Source: Natrinema amylolyticum
GTDB taxonomy: Archaea; Halobacteriota; Halobacteria; Halobacteriales; Natrialbaceae
Direction of reading: 5' to 3'
Length of the DNA: 64,000 nt
NCBI RefSeq assembly: GCF_020515625.1
Contig: NZ_JAIWPJ010000001.1
Location: 992,001 to 1,056,000 of the forward strand
In this document: one piece after another, positions 36,018-44,526 of the stretch
Numbering within the stretch: the first letter of the stretch is position 1
Layout of the letters: each line of letters starts with the position of its first letter
Translations under genes and position numbers: made by a program
Notes under the pieces: generated by a model
What the model saw: the letters and a program-made list of their open reading frames with translations, nothing else
Databases searched by the model: none
What the model was told of the DNA's origin: nothing

Positions 36018-37202
36018 ATGGATGTGAAGACGGCTATTGTACTAGCTGCTGGTGAAGGAAATCGACTGCGGCCGCTCACTCGGAACCGACCAAAGCCGAT
36101 GCTCCCCGCGGCGACGAAACCGATTCTCGAACACGTCTTCGATCAGCTCGTTGATGCCGGACTCTCGGAAATAGTCGTCGTCGTCGGATACAGGTGTAAT
36201 CGCGTCCAGTCGTACTTCGGATCGACGTACCGAAACGTCCCGCTCACGTATGTCACTCAGGAGAAACAACTCGGAACCGGTCACGCCCTACTTGCCGCTG
36301 AATCCGCTGTAGACGGCGGCTGTCTCGTTATCAACGGAGACCAGATCGTCGATAGCCGAATCATTCGGGAGACGATAGCAGGACACGAAAATGACTCCGC
36401 TGCGACCCTCGGGTTACTGCAGCGCCCAAATATCGAAGAGTACGGCGGCGTCATCGTTGACAACGGACGCGTAACGAGCATCGTCGAAAATCCCCGCGAT
36501 GACCGCGACTACTTTCTCAACGCCGGCGTCTACGTTCTCGAGCCGGCAGTGTTCGATGCAGTTCGAACGGCAGAGCCGAGCACCGGCGAACATCACTTGG
36601 TAGACGACCTGTCAACACTCATCGACTCGGAAGAAATCGTCCGCGGCGTGGTTTCCGAGGGGCTCTGGGTAGATGCTACCTATCCCTGGGACCTGCTCGA
36701 CGTCTCGTTCGAGTTGTTCGACGCAGGAGTCGTCGATGGCAGTCGACCGCCTGACAGTCGCCACGGGACGACCGTTCACGAGTCGGCGGTGATTCGCGAA
36801 CCGGTCGTCGTCGATCAGGACTGCGTCGTCGGACCGGGTTCCGTCGTCGGACCGTACGTGTGTCTCGGCGAGAACGCGACCGTCGGCTCGAACGCGGTCG
36901 TCGAAGAAAGCGTCATCGACGCCGACACGCGCATCGAAGCCAACGCGACGGCGCTCGAGTGCGTTACCGGCGTCGGCGTGACGATCGGGGCGGGATCGAT
37001 CATCGGCGGTGGCCCCGGGGACGTTCGCGTCGAGGACCGAATCTTCGAGGACGAATCGCTCGGCGCGCTGCTGGCGGATCGAGCCAGCGATAGGGGCGGA
37101 GTCACGTACGTCCCCGGTTCGATCGTCGGCCCTGACGTGGACGTGCATCCGGGAACGACCGTTCGCGGAACGCTCACTGAGGGCACGGAGGTGCGGTCCT
37201 AA
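36018..37202 (+). CDS. GlmU-like bifunctional sugar-1-phosphate nucleotidylyltransferase
   Basis: A 394-residue two-domain enzyme. The N-terminal nucleotidylyltransferase begins VKTAIVLAAGEGNRLRPLT with the signature RPKPMLPAATKPILEH, then VGYRCNRVQSYFG, QLGTGHALLAAE, VINGDQIVD and IVENP. From about residue 255 there are left-handed beta-helix repeats (CVVGPGSVVGPYVCLGENA, NAVVEESVIDADTRIEANA and similar) as in GlmU acetyltransferases. It would make UDP-GlcNAc from glucosamine- or N-acetylglucosamine-1-phosphate, perhaps with the acetylation. An ATG at 36018 is used; a GTG at 36012 is possible. The last base overlaps the first of the glmS start, so they are coupled. Confidence 0.9.
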   Translation: MDVKTAIVLAAGEGNRLRPLTRNRPKPMLPAATKPILEHVFDQLVDAGLSEIVVVVGYRCNRVQSYFGSTYRNVPLTYVTQEKQLGTGHALLAAESAVDGGCLVINGDQIVDSRIIRETIAGHENDSAATLGLLQRPNIEEYGGVIVDNGRVTSIVENPRDDRDYFLNAGVYVLEPAVFDAVRTAEPSTGEHHLVDDLSTLIDSEEIVRGVVSEGLWVDATYPWDLLDVSFELFDAGVVDGSRPPDSRHGTTVHESAVIREPVVVDQDCVVGPGSVVGPYVCLGENATVGSNAVVEESVIDADTRIEANATALECVTGVGVTIGAGSIIGGGPGDVRVEDRIFEDESLGALLADRASDRGGVTYVPGSIVGPDVDVHPGTTVRGTLTEGTEVRS

Positions 37203-39010
37203 TGTGTGGTATCATCGGATACACCCCGACTCGGACGGACCACCACTCGAATAGAGATATCCTCAACGTGTTGATGGATGGGCTCTCCGACCTCGAGTAC
37301 CGGGGATACGACTCGGCGGGAGTGGCGATCGCGAACGCGTCGGTCTCGGTGTACAAGCGAAACGGGGAACTGTCGGAACTCGAAGAGATGGTTCCGAACG
37401 GACCGATCGACGGATACGCCGGAATCGGGCACACTCGGTGGAGTACGCACGGCCCGCCCTCGGACGAGAATGCCCATCCACATACCGACTGCGACGGTTC
37501 CGTCGCAGTCGTTCACAACGGAATCATCGAAAACTACCGAGTACTCCGCGACGAACTCGAAGCCGCAGGCCACGAGTTCGACAGCGAAACTGACACCGAA
37601 GTCATTCCACACCTGATCGAAACGTCGCTCGAGCAGGGAGCAGACATCGAGACGGCATTCCGACGCGCGATCGATCGGTTGAACGGAAGTTTCGCCGTCG
37701 CAGCGGTATTCTCCGGGTCCGAAGCGGTTTACGCGACGCGAAACCAGTCGCCGCTCGTCCTCGGAATCGGCGACGACGGCTATCACTTGGCGAGCGACGT
37801 CCCGGCGTTTCTCGAGTACACCGATCAGGTCGTCTATCTGCAAGACGATCAGTTCGCGAAGCTCAGTCCAGCGGGCGTCGAGATCTCCGACAAGCGAGGC
37901 ACGGTCGTTGACATGCCCGTCAAAACGGTAGAGTGGGACCCGGAAGAGGCCGGCAAGAGCGGTTACGATCACTACATGCTCAAGGAGATCAACGAGCAGC
38001 CACGAGCGATTCGCAACTGTATCCGCGGACGGACCGACGAAATGGCCGGAACCGTGTCGATCGACGAACTCGACGGAATCGATCGACCGAAACGCATCCA
38101 CCTCGTGTCCTGCGGGACGTCTTACCACGCCTCACTGTACGCTGCTCGGCTGTTTCGCGCGGGTGGCATTCCGGCCACGGCCTTCTATGCGAGCGAATAC
38201 GATGCGGGCGCGGTACCGATCGACGGAGATACGCTCGTCATCGGCGTCACCCAAAGCGGCGAGACGGCCGATACGCTCGGTGCACTTCGGGATGCGAATC
38301 GGAGGGGTGCCGAGACGTTAGCGGTGACGAACGTAGTCGGTAGCTCGGCGTCGCGCGAGACCGATCACGTCATGTACATTCGCGCCGGCCCGGAGATCAG
38401 CGTCGCTGCAACGAAGACCTTCGCCTCCCAGCAGGTCGCGCTGGCGATGCTCTCGAGTACCCTGACTGACGAGTGTTCTCGCGAGTTCGTCGAAGGACTT
38501 CGAGCGTTGCCCGACCAGATTCAGTCGATTCTGGACCAGTCCCGTGCGACAGAGATCGCCGACGTCTACGCGAACTCGGACGCGTATTTCGTCATCGGCC
38601 GCGGATACAGCGCACCGGTGGCGCTCGAGGGCGCGTTGAAGATGAAGGAGATTACCTACAAACACGCCGAGGGCTTCCCCGGCGGCGAGTTGAAACACGG
38701 GCCACTGGCACTGGTGACCGAACGGACACCAGTGATCGCGATAGTCACCGGTGAATCGAACGCCGAGGAGATGATCGGGAACATGAAGGAAGTCGAAGCT
38801 CGCGAAGCGCCCGTGATCGCGGTGACGGATTCGCCGGATGTAGTCGAGAATTACGCCGATCACATCTTGCGAATTCCCCAGACGGCGTGGCAGTTCACAC
38901 CGATTCTGGCGAACGTACAGTTACAACTGCTCGCGTACTGGACTGCGAATCAACTGGGCCGTTCGATCGACAAACCCAGAAACCTCGCGAAGAGCGTGAC
39001 CGTCAAATGA
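37202..39010 (+). CDS. glmS: Glutamine-fructose-6-phosphate aminotransferase
   Basis: A 602-residue isomerising enzyme that makes glucosamine-6-phosphate from fructose-6-phosphate and glutamine, first committed step to UDP-GlcNAc. The N-terminal nucleophile amidotransferase starts MCGIIGYTPTR with the catalytic Cys2; YRGYDSAGVAI, HTRWSTHG and VVHNGIIENY follow. Two SIS domains follow, with SCGTSYHASLYAARLF, GVTQSGETADTLGAL, AGPEISVAATKTFASQQ, FVIGRGYSAPVALEGALKMK, HAEGFPGGELKHGPLAL and the C-terminal PRNLAKSVTVK. All key regions are intact and length is typical. It shares an operon with the GlmU-like enzyme and feeds wecB and wecC. GlmM is not in the window. Confidence 0.97.
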   Translation: MCGIIGYTPTRTDHHSNRDILNVLMDGLSDLEYRGYDSAGVAIANASVSVYKRNGELSELEEMVPNGPIDGYAGIGHTRWSTHGPPSDENAHPHTDCDGSVAVVHNGIIENYRVLRDELEAAGHEFDSETDTEVIPHLIETSLEQGADIETAFRRAIDRLNGSFAVAAVFSGSEAVYATRNQSPLVLGIGDDGYHLASDVPAFLEYTDQVVYLQDDQFAKLSPAGVEISDKRGTVVDMPVKTVEWDPEEAGKSGYDHYMLKEINEQPRAIRNCIRGRTDEMAGTVSIDELDGIDRPKRIHLVSCGTSYHASLYAARLFRAGGIPATAFYASEYDAGAVPIDGDTLVIGVTQSGETADTLGALRDANRRGAETLAVTNVVGSSASRETDHVMYIRAGPEISVAATKTFASQQVALAMLSSTLTDECSREFVEGLRALPDQIQSILDQSRATEIADVYANSDAYFVIGRGYSAPVALEGALKMKEITYKHAEGFPGGELKHGPLALVTERTPVIAIVTGESNAEEMIGNMKEVEAREAPVIAVTDSPDVVENYADHILRIPQTAWQFTPILANVQLQLLAYWTANQLGRSIDKPRNLAKSVTVK

Positions 39011-39056
39011 GTACCGGTTACGCGATCGGCTGAATTCGACCGTCTGACCGACTGTC

Positions 39057-39815
39057 CTACTCCTCCCGCTTCCCCTTCTCGTCGCCGGATTCGTCCCGAT
39101 GCTCCGTCAGGGCCTCGTCGATGGTCAACTCGCCGGCAGCGACCCGACGGGCCAGCACCTCGTCGATCGCTCGGTTGTGCTCGCTCGCTTCGCGCGAGCG
39201 GTCCTTGATGACCTGAATCTCGCCCTCCGTCGGCTCGATCTCGCGGGCGTCGACCACCTCCCCCTCGAGCCGAGCGATGTTGACCGCGGCGAGGACGTCG
39301 CCCATCCCTCGGGCCCCCGTGCCGAGATAAGGAGTCGTTCCGGTCTCGTCGACGAGTTCGACTTTAAGCGCATCGAGCTCGTTGACCAGTTTCGCGCTCT
39401 CGAGGCGGGAGCCGTCGCCGATCCGGACGACCGGGGACGGCGCGTCGGCCGCTTCGCGCTGAATCACGTCGACGGCGTCGCCGAGCGGGACCTGGAAGGT
39501 CGCGACGATCGTCTCGCCGGTCAGGACGGCGATACCGGGCCGCTGGCCCGGGTCGACGCCGATGATCGTCCGCCCACCGTCGCCGCGAACTGCGGCCAAC
39601 GCCTGATCGACCGCGCGCCGGGGGTCGTCCGGATCGGCGACGATCGTCGTCACGTCCGCGAAGTCGTCGGCGTCGTCAGTTCCAGTGACGACGACGGTGG
39701 CCCGTTCGGGGAGGTCCTCGTCGGGTTCGACGGTCGTAAACGTCGTTCCGCGGTCGCGGAGCTCGTTGACGACGCCGTGGTACACCTCGAAGTCTGACGT
39801 TGCGACGACGATCAC
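39057..39815 (-). CDS. RuvC/RNase H-fold protein
   Basis: A 252-residue protein conserved in haloarchaea. After an N-terminal domain of about 80 residues (MIVVATSDFEVYHGVVNEL) there is an RNase H-fold strand with the acidic residue in TIIGVDPGQRPGIAVLTGE, as in RuvC-like nucleases, followed by a second conserved block with ESAKLVNELDALKVELVDE. A short charged C-terminal tail ends KGKREE. Start is GTG at 39815. Holliday-junction resolvase or other structure-specific nuclease activity is a fold-based inference; the full acidic triad is not obvious by eye. The radB gene directly upstream on the other strand supports a DNA-repair connection. It converges with glmS. Confidence 0.65.
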   Translation of the reverse strand: MIVVATSDFEVYHGVVNELRDRGTTFTTVEPDEDLPERATVVVTGTDDADDFADVTTIVADPDDPRRAVDQALAAVRGDGGRTIIGVDPGQRPGIAVLTGETIVATFQVPLGDAVDVIQREAADAPSPVVRIGDGSRLESAKLVNELDALKVELVDETGTTPYLGTGARGMGDVLAAVNIARLEGEVVDAREIEPTEGEIQVIKDRSREASEHNRAIDEVLARRVAAGELTIDEALTEHRDESGDEKGKREE

Positions 39816-40133
39816 ACCGAAGGGTTCGCCCTCGCGACGAATAAACGTACTCGAACGGTCGGTATCGACCGCGGGCCGACCGGGGATCGGGTGTCACGAA
39901 GACATAACGTTACGCGTTGGACTGAGAATCGACCGGGATGCACACAGGTCAGTGGAGATAGACGTGTGCGAGGAATGCGGAGCGGTGCGAGGGTGGGATG
40001 GAACACGCTTAACCGCTACGCGAGCACCCCGCTCGTCTGCATCACGAACCGAGTCAGTAGTGGACGTCCGATACCGATACCGATCTCCGGCCCGTTCCGG
40101 GGCCTTTTTGCGCGTTCCCTGTCAACTGAAACC
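39816..40133. other. Divergent gap between RNase H-like gene and radB
   Basis: A 318-base spacer with the promoters of both genes. The radB frame is open through it, but the upstream peptide is Arg/Gly/Ser-rich and not RadB-like, so it is treated as non-coding. No clean TATA box was picked. Confidence 0.4.
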
Positions 40134-40868
40134 GTGACCGACGAGCCGATTTCAACCGGTTGTGGCCCGGTCGACGAGTTGCTCGGTGGGGGGTTCGAAC
40201 GCGGGACCGTCACGCAGTTGTACGGCCCGCCGGCCGCCGGGAAGACGAATATCGCGCTGTCGGCGGCCGTCGAAACGGCCGTCGACAGCGGGACCGCGGT
40301 CTACATCGACACCGAGGGCGTCTCGGTCGACCGCTTCCAGCAGTTGCTCGAGGCCAAAACCGGCAACGGGCCGTCTCGAGACGGTGAGGAGACCGACGAC
40401 ATCGAAGCCGTCGCCTCGCGAATCGTCATCGAGGACGTCCTGGACTTCGAGGAACAGGCGGAGGCCGTCCGCGACGCCGAGGAGTTCGCCGAGCGCGCGG
40501 AACTGATCGTCCTTGACAGCGCGACCGGCTTCTACCGCCTCGAGCGCACGGCAGACGGCGACGAGGGCGAGGCGCTTCGGAGCGTCACCCGGCAGGTGAC
40601 GCATCTGCTCTCGCTCGCACGAAAATACGATCTCGCGGTCGTCCTGACGAATCAGGTCTTCGCCGATCCCGACTCCGATCGAACCCGCGGACTGGGCGGC
40701 AACACCTTAGAGCACTGGACCGGAACGGTCGTCCGCCTCGAGCGCTTCCGCGGCGGGAAGCGACGCGCGACCCTGGAGAAACACCGCTCGAAACCCGCCG
40801 GCGAGTCGGTACAGTTCCGGATTACCGAGACCGGGCTCGAGGGCGAAGACGGAACCGGCCGCGCCTGA
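40134..40868 (+). CDS. radB: DNA repair and recombination protein RadB
   Basis: A 244-residue RecA-superfamily ATPase, the archaeal RadB paralogue of RadA, which assists homologous recombination. The GTG start at 40134 gives VTDEPISTGCGPVDELLGGG, the usual RadB beginning without the N-terminal helix-hairpin-helix domain of RadA. Walker A is GPPAAGKT; Walker B region is ELIVLDSATGFY; further blocks are VYIDTEGVSVDRFQQLLEA, ARKYDLAVVLTNQVFAD and NTLEHWTGTVVRLER. Length matches RadB proteins. Upstream in-frame codons do not look coding. It is divergent from the RNase H-like gene, supporting a repair neighbourhood. Confidence 0.92.
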   Translation: MTDEPISTGCGPVDELLGGGFERGTVTQLYGPPAAGKTNIALSAAVETAVDSGTAVYIDTEGVSVDRFQQLLEAKTGNGPSRDGEETDDIEAVASRIVIEDVLDFEEQAEAVRDAEEFAERAELIVLDSATGFYRLERTADGDEGEALRSVTRQVTHLLSLARKYDLAVVLTNQVFADPDSDRTRGLGGNTLEHWTGTVVRLERFRGGKRRATLEKHRSKPAGESVQFRITETGLEGEDGTGRA

Positions 40869-41103
40869 CTCGCGTCGTCCCGGCGCGCCGATCCTCGCAG
40901 CGCTCGCCTCGTTTCGCGGCTGAATCCCTGCACTGCCCGCCTCGTTTCGCGGCCGAACCGTCTCTCGTGTCCACGCCGGTATCGATCGTTTCATCGACGC
41001 GAACCGCCCACAGACGACTCGATCCCGATTTCGACACTGCGGCAAAAATACGCGACCGTCGGTTCGATGACCCGGTCCGATGGCCTCGAGCACGGGTGAC
41101 CGA

Positions 41104-42261
41104 TCAGATCTGGTTGAGCTTCCGCAGGAGTTGGCCGCGGTACTCCTGGTCGCTGGTGACGCCCTTGAGTTCGAGGACGTTGCGCTCGAGTTTGTCGAGT
41201 GCGACCCGGAAGGAGTTCTCCGCGCCGTACCCTTCACCGGTGCCGGCGACCTGGTCCTTGTTGGTACGCAGGCGGATCTGACACTGCACGAGCGGGGTGC
41301 CACGGAGCTTCTCGTTGTGTTCGTGGAAGCGGACGTGGGCGTGCATCACCTGCATGTCGGCGTACTTGTCCGAGACGTCCTCGATGCTCTGGACGATCGA
41401 CTCCCGAGTGATGGTGTCGAGCATCGAGATGTTCGTGATCTGGACGTCCATGTGTTCCTCCTCGGTGAACGTCAGCGCGCGCAGGACGTCCGTCTTGGTG
41501 ATGACGCCGATGACGACGCGGTCGTCGTCCGCCGGCGTGACCATCAGTCCCGCGTAGTCCTTGTCGAGCATCGTTTCGACGGCATCCTTGGCGGTGGCGT
41601 CGAGCGTCGTCGTCTCGACGGGACTGTTCATAATGTCGTAGACCGGGACGTCGAGCAGGCGCTGCGTGTCGCCGACCCGATCGCCGGTCGTCGTCGTGTG
41701 GTTCTCCCGAATGACGAAGTCGGCGATGTCGTGAGTCGTCACGACCCCGGAGAGGTAGCCGTTCTCGTTCATGATCGGGAGTCGAGAGATGCCGTGCTCG
41801 CGCAGGAGGTTGATCGCCTTGCCGATCCCGTCGTCCTCGGTGAGCGTGACCGGATCGGCGGTGTAGATGTCCTCGACGGTCAACGTGTCGAGGTTCTCCA
41901 GGACCGCCTCGAGAATGGCGTCGTCGGTGATGACGCCCCAGAGCTCGCCGTTCTCGAAGACCGGCGCGACCTTGGCGTTGCTCTCGACGAGCACGCGTGC
42001 GGTCTCTCGGACGTCTTCCTGCCGGTCGACCTTGGGCGACGGCGTGCTCCGGCTCGGTTTGGTGAGTGCCGCGACCTTGGCGTCGTCCTCGACGTGGGAT
42101 TGGAGGATCTCCCGCTCGCTGATGACGCCCTCGTACTCCCCGTCGTCGGTGACGATGATTCCCTTGGGGTTGCCGTTCTCGAACATTGAACGGACCTTCC
42201 CCATGCGTGTGCCGACGTCGACTTCGATGAACTCCGTGGTGGCGATATCAGCGATATTCAT
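41104..42261 (-). CDS. Four-CBS protein with HPF-like C-terminal domain
   Basis: A 385-residue protein. Four CBS motifs are seen at about 1-60 (MNIADIATTEFIEVDVGT), 75-125, 130-190 and 200-265, each with the G-V-I/V-T/S-x-x-D/E ending such as GVISEREIL, GVITDDAIL, GVVTTHDIAD and GVITKTDVL. CBS pairs bind adenine nucleotides. The last 115 residues, starting MDVQITNIS, carry a beta-alpha-beta3-alpha pattern with VHAHVRFHEH-like strands (seen as VMHAHVRFHEHN), LVQCQIRLRTNKD and NSFRVALDKLERNVLELKG. This looks like the ribosome-hibernation factor HPF/YfiA fold. A role linking energy state to ribosomes is an inference. The start at 42261 fits a TATA box at 42289-42300. Earlier starts add no family sequence. 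Confidence 0.75.
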   Translation of the reverse strand: MNIADIATTEFIEVDVGTRMGKVRSMFENGNPKGIIVTDDGEYEGVISEREILQSHVEDDAKVAALTKPSRSTPSPKVDRQEDVRETARVLVESNAKVAPVFENGELWGVITDDAILEAVLENLDTLTVEDIYTADPVTLTEDDGIGKAINLLREHGISRLPIMNENGYLSGVVTTHDIADFVIRENHTTTTGDRVGDTQRLLDVPVYDIMNSPVETTTLDATAKDAVETMLDKDYAGLMVTPADDDRVVIGVITKTDVLRALTFTEEEHMDVQITNISMLDTITRESIVQSIEDVSDKYADMQVMHAHVRFHEHNEKLRGTPLVQCQIRLRTNKDQVAGTGEGYGAENSFRVALDKLERNVLELKGVTSDQEYRGQLLRKLNQI

Positions 42262-42288
42262 CCTTCTAGGAGTACGTACTGTCGCAGA

Positions 42289-42300
42289 GGTATTTAACGT
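42289..42300 (-). promoter_or_regulatory. TATA box for the CBS/HPF-like gene
   Basis: On the minus strand this reads ACGTTAAATACC. It is about 33 bases upstream of the ATG at 42261, giving a leader of only a few bases. Confidence 0.45.
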
Positions 42301-42366
42301 ACTGCCCGTTTTATCCAGGGAGGACCAGCCCGGGGGTTTTTGCATCGGCCGTTGAATCGGCTGCCG

Positions 42367-42678
42367 ATGCCCGATATTAGCGTCTTCGGTCGCTACACCT
42401 ACCTCGTCACGGAGATCGTCTGGGGAGTCGTCGCCGCCCTCCTGCTCCGTCGCGCGAACGCGCTCCGGAAGGCGGCGGTCACGATCCTCGCGCTGTATCC
42501 CATCGCCTACGTCTGGGACCGATACACTCTCGCCGTGGGCGTCTTCGACATCAAACTCCGAACCGGCGTCGACGTCGCCGGCATCCCGCTCGAGGAGCAC
42601 CTGTTCATGGCGGTCGTCCCCGGACTCGTCATTGGGATCCACGAGACGATCTTCGGCGACGGAGCCGCGGACGGCTGA
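42367..42678 (+). CDS. Small lycopene-cyclase-domain membrane protein
   Basis: A 103-residue protein with three hydrophobic stretches matching one half of the heterodimeric CrtYc/CrtYd type lycopene cyclase: FGRYTYLVTEIVWGVVAALL, AVTILALYPIAYVWDRYTL and the signature GIPLEEHLFMAVVPGLVIG with two adjacent Glu residues. Full archaeal CrtY proteins contain two such units. Only one is here, so it may pair with another subunit or have another role. Start at 42367 gives MPDISVFGRYTYL. It is divergent from the CBS gene and followed by the CAP-domain gene on the same strand. Confidence 0.75.
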   Translation: MPDISVFGRYTYLVTEIVWGVVAALLLRRANALRKAAVTILALYPIAYVWDRYTLAVGVFDIKLRTGVDVAGIPLEEHLFMAVVPGLVIGIHETIFGDGAADG

Positions 42679-42798
42679 GACGCCCGCTCTCCGGCTCTCG
42701 ATAGACGATCTCGTCCTCCTCTCACTGAGTGGAAACGCCGTCTCACGACGTGTAAGCGACCGCGACTGTCTTGTGCCGAGCGGTGGACGCTCGATTCA

Positions 42799-43542
42799 AT
42801 GGACGGTCGGTGGTCCGCGGCGACGGCGCTCGACACGGCAGAGAGCACTGACCGCGCCCTGCTTCGGGGCGTCGTGAGTCTCCTCATCGCCGTCGCCCTC
42901 GTCTGTTCGCTCGCGCTCGGAACGGCACTGTTCGCACCGCAGCTCATCGACGGCCTCGGCCTCGAGAGCGACGTCTCTCCGAGTTCCGAGCCGCCGCCGG
43001 CCGGCGAGCGTAACCCCGCCGTGACCGACCCGGACGACCCCGGGAACTCGAGTTACGAAACCGACGTCGAGACGGTCGCCTCGCCCGCCGTCGAGGACTT
43101 CGTCCACGCCGAGATCAACGAGCGTCGGGCCGAACACGGCCTCGAGCCCCTCGAGTGGGACGGAACGGTCGCGTCGGTCGCCCGCGCTCACACCTACGAT
43201 ATGGCCCGCCGGGAGTACTTCTCACACACGAACCCCAACGGAGAGGGGCCCTACGACCGGTTCGAGGACGTCGACAGCTACTGTCAGGGCTACGGTGAGA
43301 ACATCGCCATGACGTGGGTCGATCGGCGCGTCCAGCGATCCGACGGCGACGACGTCGTCCGCTATCGGACCGCTGAGGACCTCGCGACCGGGCTGGTCAA
43401 TCAGTGGATGAACTCCACGGATCACCGACACGCGATCCTCGAGGAGGGCGAGACGCCCCGCTGGGATCGCGCCGGCGTCGGCGTCTACATCGCCGAGGAC
43501 GGTTCCGTCTACGCGGGCCAGAACTTCTGTCGCGAATGGTGA
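42799..43542 (+). CDS. Exported CAP (SCP/PR-1)-domain protein
   Basis: A 247-residue protein with an N-terminal hydrophobic segment at about 23-52 (LLRGVVSLLIAVALVCSLAL) that should anchor it or act as a signal, a Pro/Ser/Asp-rich linker, and a CAP domain from about residue 95. CAP hallmarks are VHAEINERRAEHGLEPLEWD, ARAHTYDMARREYFSHTNP, GYGENIAMTW, VNQWMNSTDHRHAIL and AGVGVYIAEDGSVYAGQNF. The His and Glu residues that often line a metal site are present. The role is unknown; bacterial relatives are surface or spore proteins. It follows the lycopene-cyclase-like gene by 120 bases and does not clearly share an operon. Confidence 0.88.
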   Translation: MDGRWSAATALDTAESTDRALLRGVVSLLIAVALVCSLALGTALFAPQLIDGLGLESDVSPSSEPPPAGERNPAVTDPDDPGNSSYETDVETVASPAVEDFVHAEINERRAEHGLEPLEWDGTVASVARAHTYDMARREYFSHTNPNGEGPYDRFEDVDSYCQGYGENIAMTWVDRRVQRSDGDDVVRYRTAEDLATGLVNQWMNSTDHRHAILEEGETPRWDRAGVGVYIAEDGSVYAGQNFCREW

Positions 43543-43662
43543 CCATCGGTCGGACACACTGTCTCGAGCCGTGATAGTTGTGACAGAAACGGCGTGACTG
43601 GACCGGCCACAGGAACTGCGAATCACTTACACGTTCTTAGACCTGACCGTCGTACGGACCGT

Positions 43663-44445
43663 ATGGAAATTCCCGAGACACTCACCGCGATCTACCGGAC
43701 GGCGAGTGACCGCGATCTGACCTTTCTCGCCGCCGGCTTCGCCTATTACGCGTTCGTCTCGCTGATACCGCTCGTCCTGCTCGCGCTCGTCGTCGGCTCG
43801 CTGCTCGGCGGCGAGCAGGCGGCCCAGCGGCTGATCACCGTCGCCGGCGACTTCCTCCCGGCGTCGGGCGAGCAGCTGGTCACCGAAGCGCTAACGACCG
43901 AATCGGGTCGCGCCGAGGCGACCGTCGTCGCGTTCCTCGTCGCTACCTGGGGCGCACTCAAGGTCTTTCGCGGCCTGAGCCTCGCGTTCGATAAGGTCTA
44001 CGACGAGGTGGCCGAAGACACGCTCGTCGATCAGATCAGGGACGGACTCACCGTGATCGTCGCCGGCGCGGTCGCACTCGTCCTCATGATCGGGATCGGC
44101 GCGGCGCTCCGTCTCGTTCCCGAGAGCGTGCCGTTCGCCGGTCTGCTCGGCTGGGTTGCCCTGCTGGCCGGGCTCGTCTTCGTCTTCCTGCCGATCTACT
44201 ACGTCCTCCCACCGATACCGGTCGAACTCGGCGAGGTCCTCCCGGGCGCGCTCTTCGCGGCCGTCGGCTGGACGATCCTCCAGCTCGGCTTTCAGCTCTA
44301 CGCGGCGAACGCCGGTCAGTACGAGGCCTACGGAGCCGTCGGTGCCGTCCTCCTGTTCGTCACTTGGCTCTACTTCGCCGGCATCATCATTCTCGTCGGT
44401 GCCGTCCTCAACGTCGTCCGAGCGCGTCCGCCGATCGCCGAGTAG
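43663..44445 (+). CDS. YihY/BrkB-family membrane protein
   Basis: A 260-residue polytopic membrane protein. The start at 43663 (MEIPETLTAIYRTASDRDLTF) directly precedes the family block AAGFAYYAFVSLIPLVLLAL. About six helices are seen, with GALKVFRGLSLAFDKVYD, GLTVIVAGAVALVLMIGIGA, YYVLPPIPVELGEVLPGALF and FVTWLYFAGIIILVGAVLN. YihY family proteins were once called ribonuclease BN but are better described as membrane proteins of unknown transport or envelope role. Length matches. No neighbouring gene clarifies the function. Confidence 0.85.
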   Translation: MEIPETLTAIYRTASDRDLTFLAAGFAYYAFVSLIPLVLLALVVGSLLGGEQAAQRLITVAGDFLPASGEQLVTEALTTESGRAEATVVAFLVATWGALKVFRGLSLAFDKVYDEVAEDTLVDQIRDGLTVIVAGAVALVLMIGIGAALRLVPESVPFAGLLGWVALLAGLVFVFLPIYYVLPPIPVELGEVLPGALFAAVGWTILQLGFQLYAANAGQYEAYGAVGAVLLFVTWLYFAGIIILVGAVLNVVRARPPIAE

Positions 44446-44526
44446 GCCGTCCCCGCGTCGGCCTCCGTCTCGGCCCGCCGAGCCCTGGGGGAAGGATTAT
44501 GTCCCCGGCAGCGACAGAGAATCACA

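Noticed and set aside
41080-42189. 369-residue plus-strand frame over the CBS gene
   Set aside because: The minus strand gives four CBS motifs and an HPF-like domain; the plus frame is a shadow.
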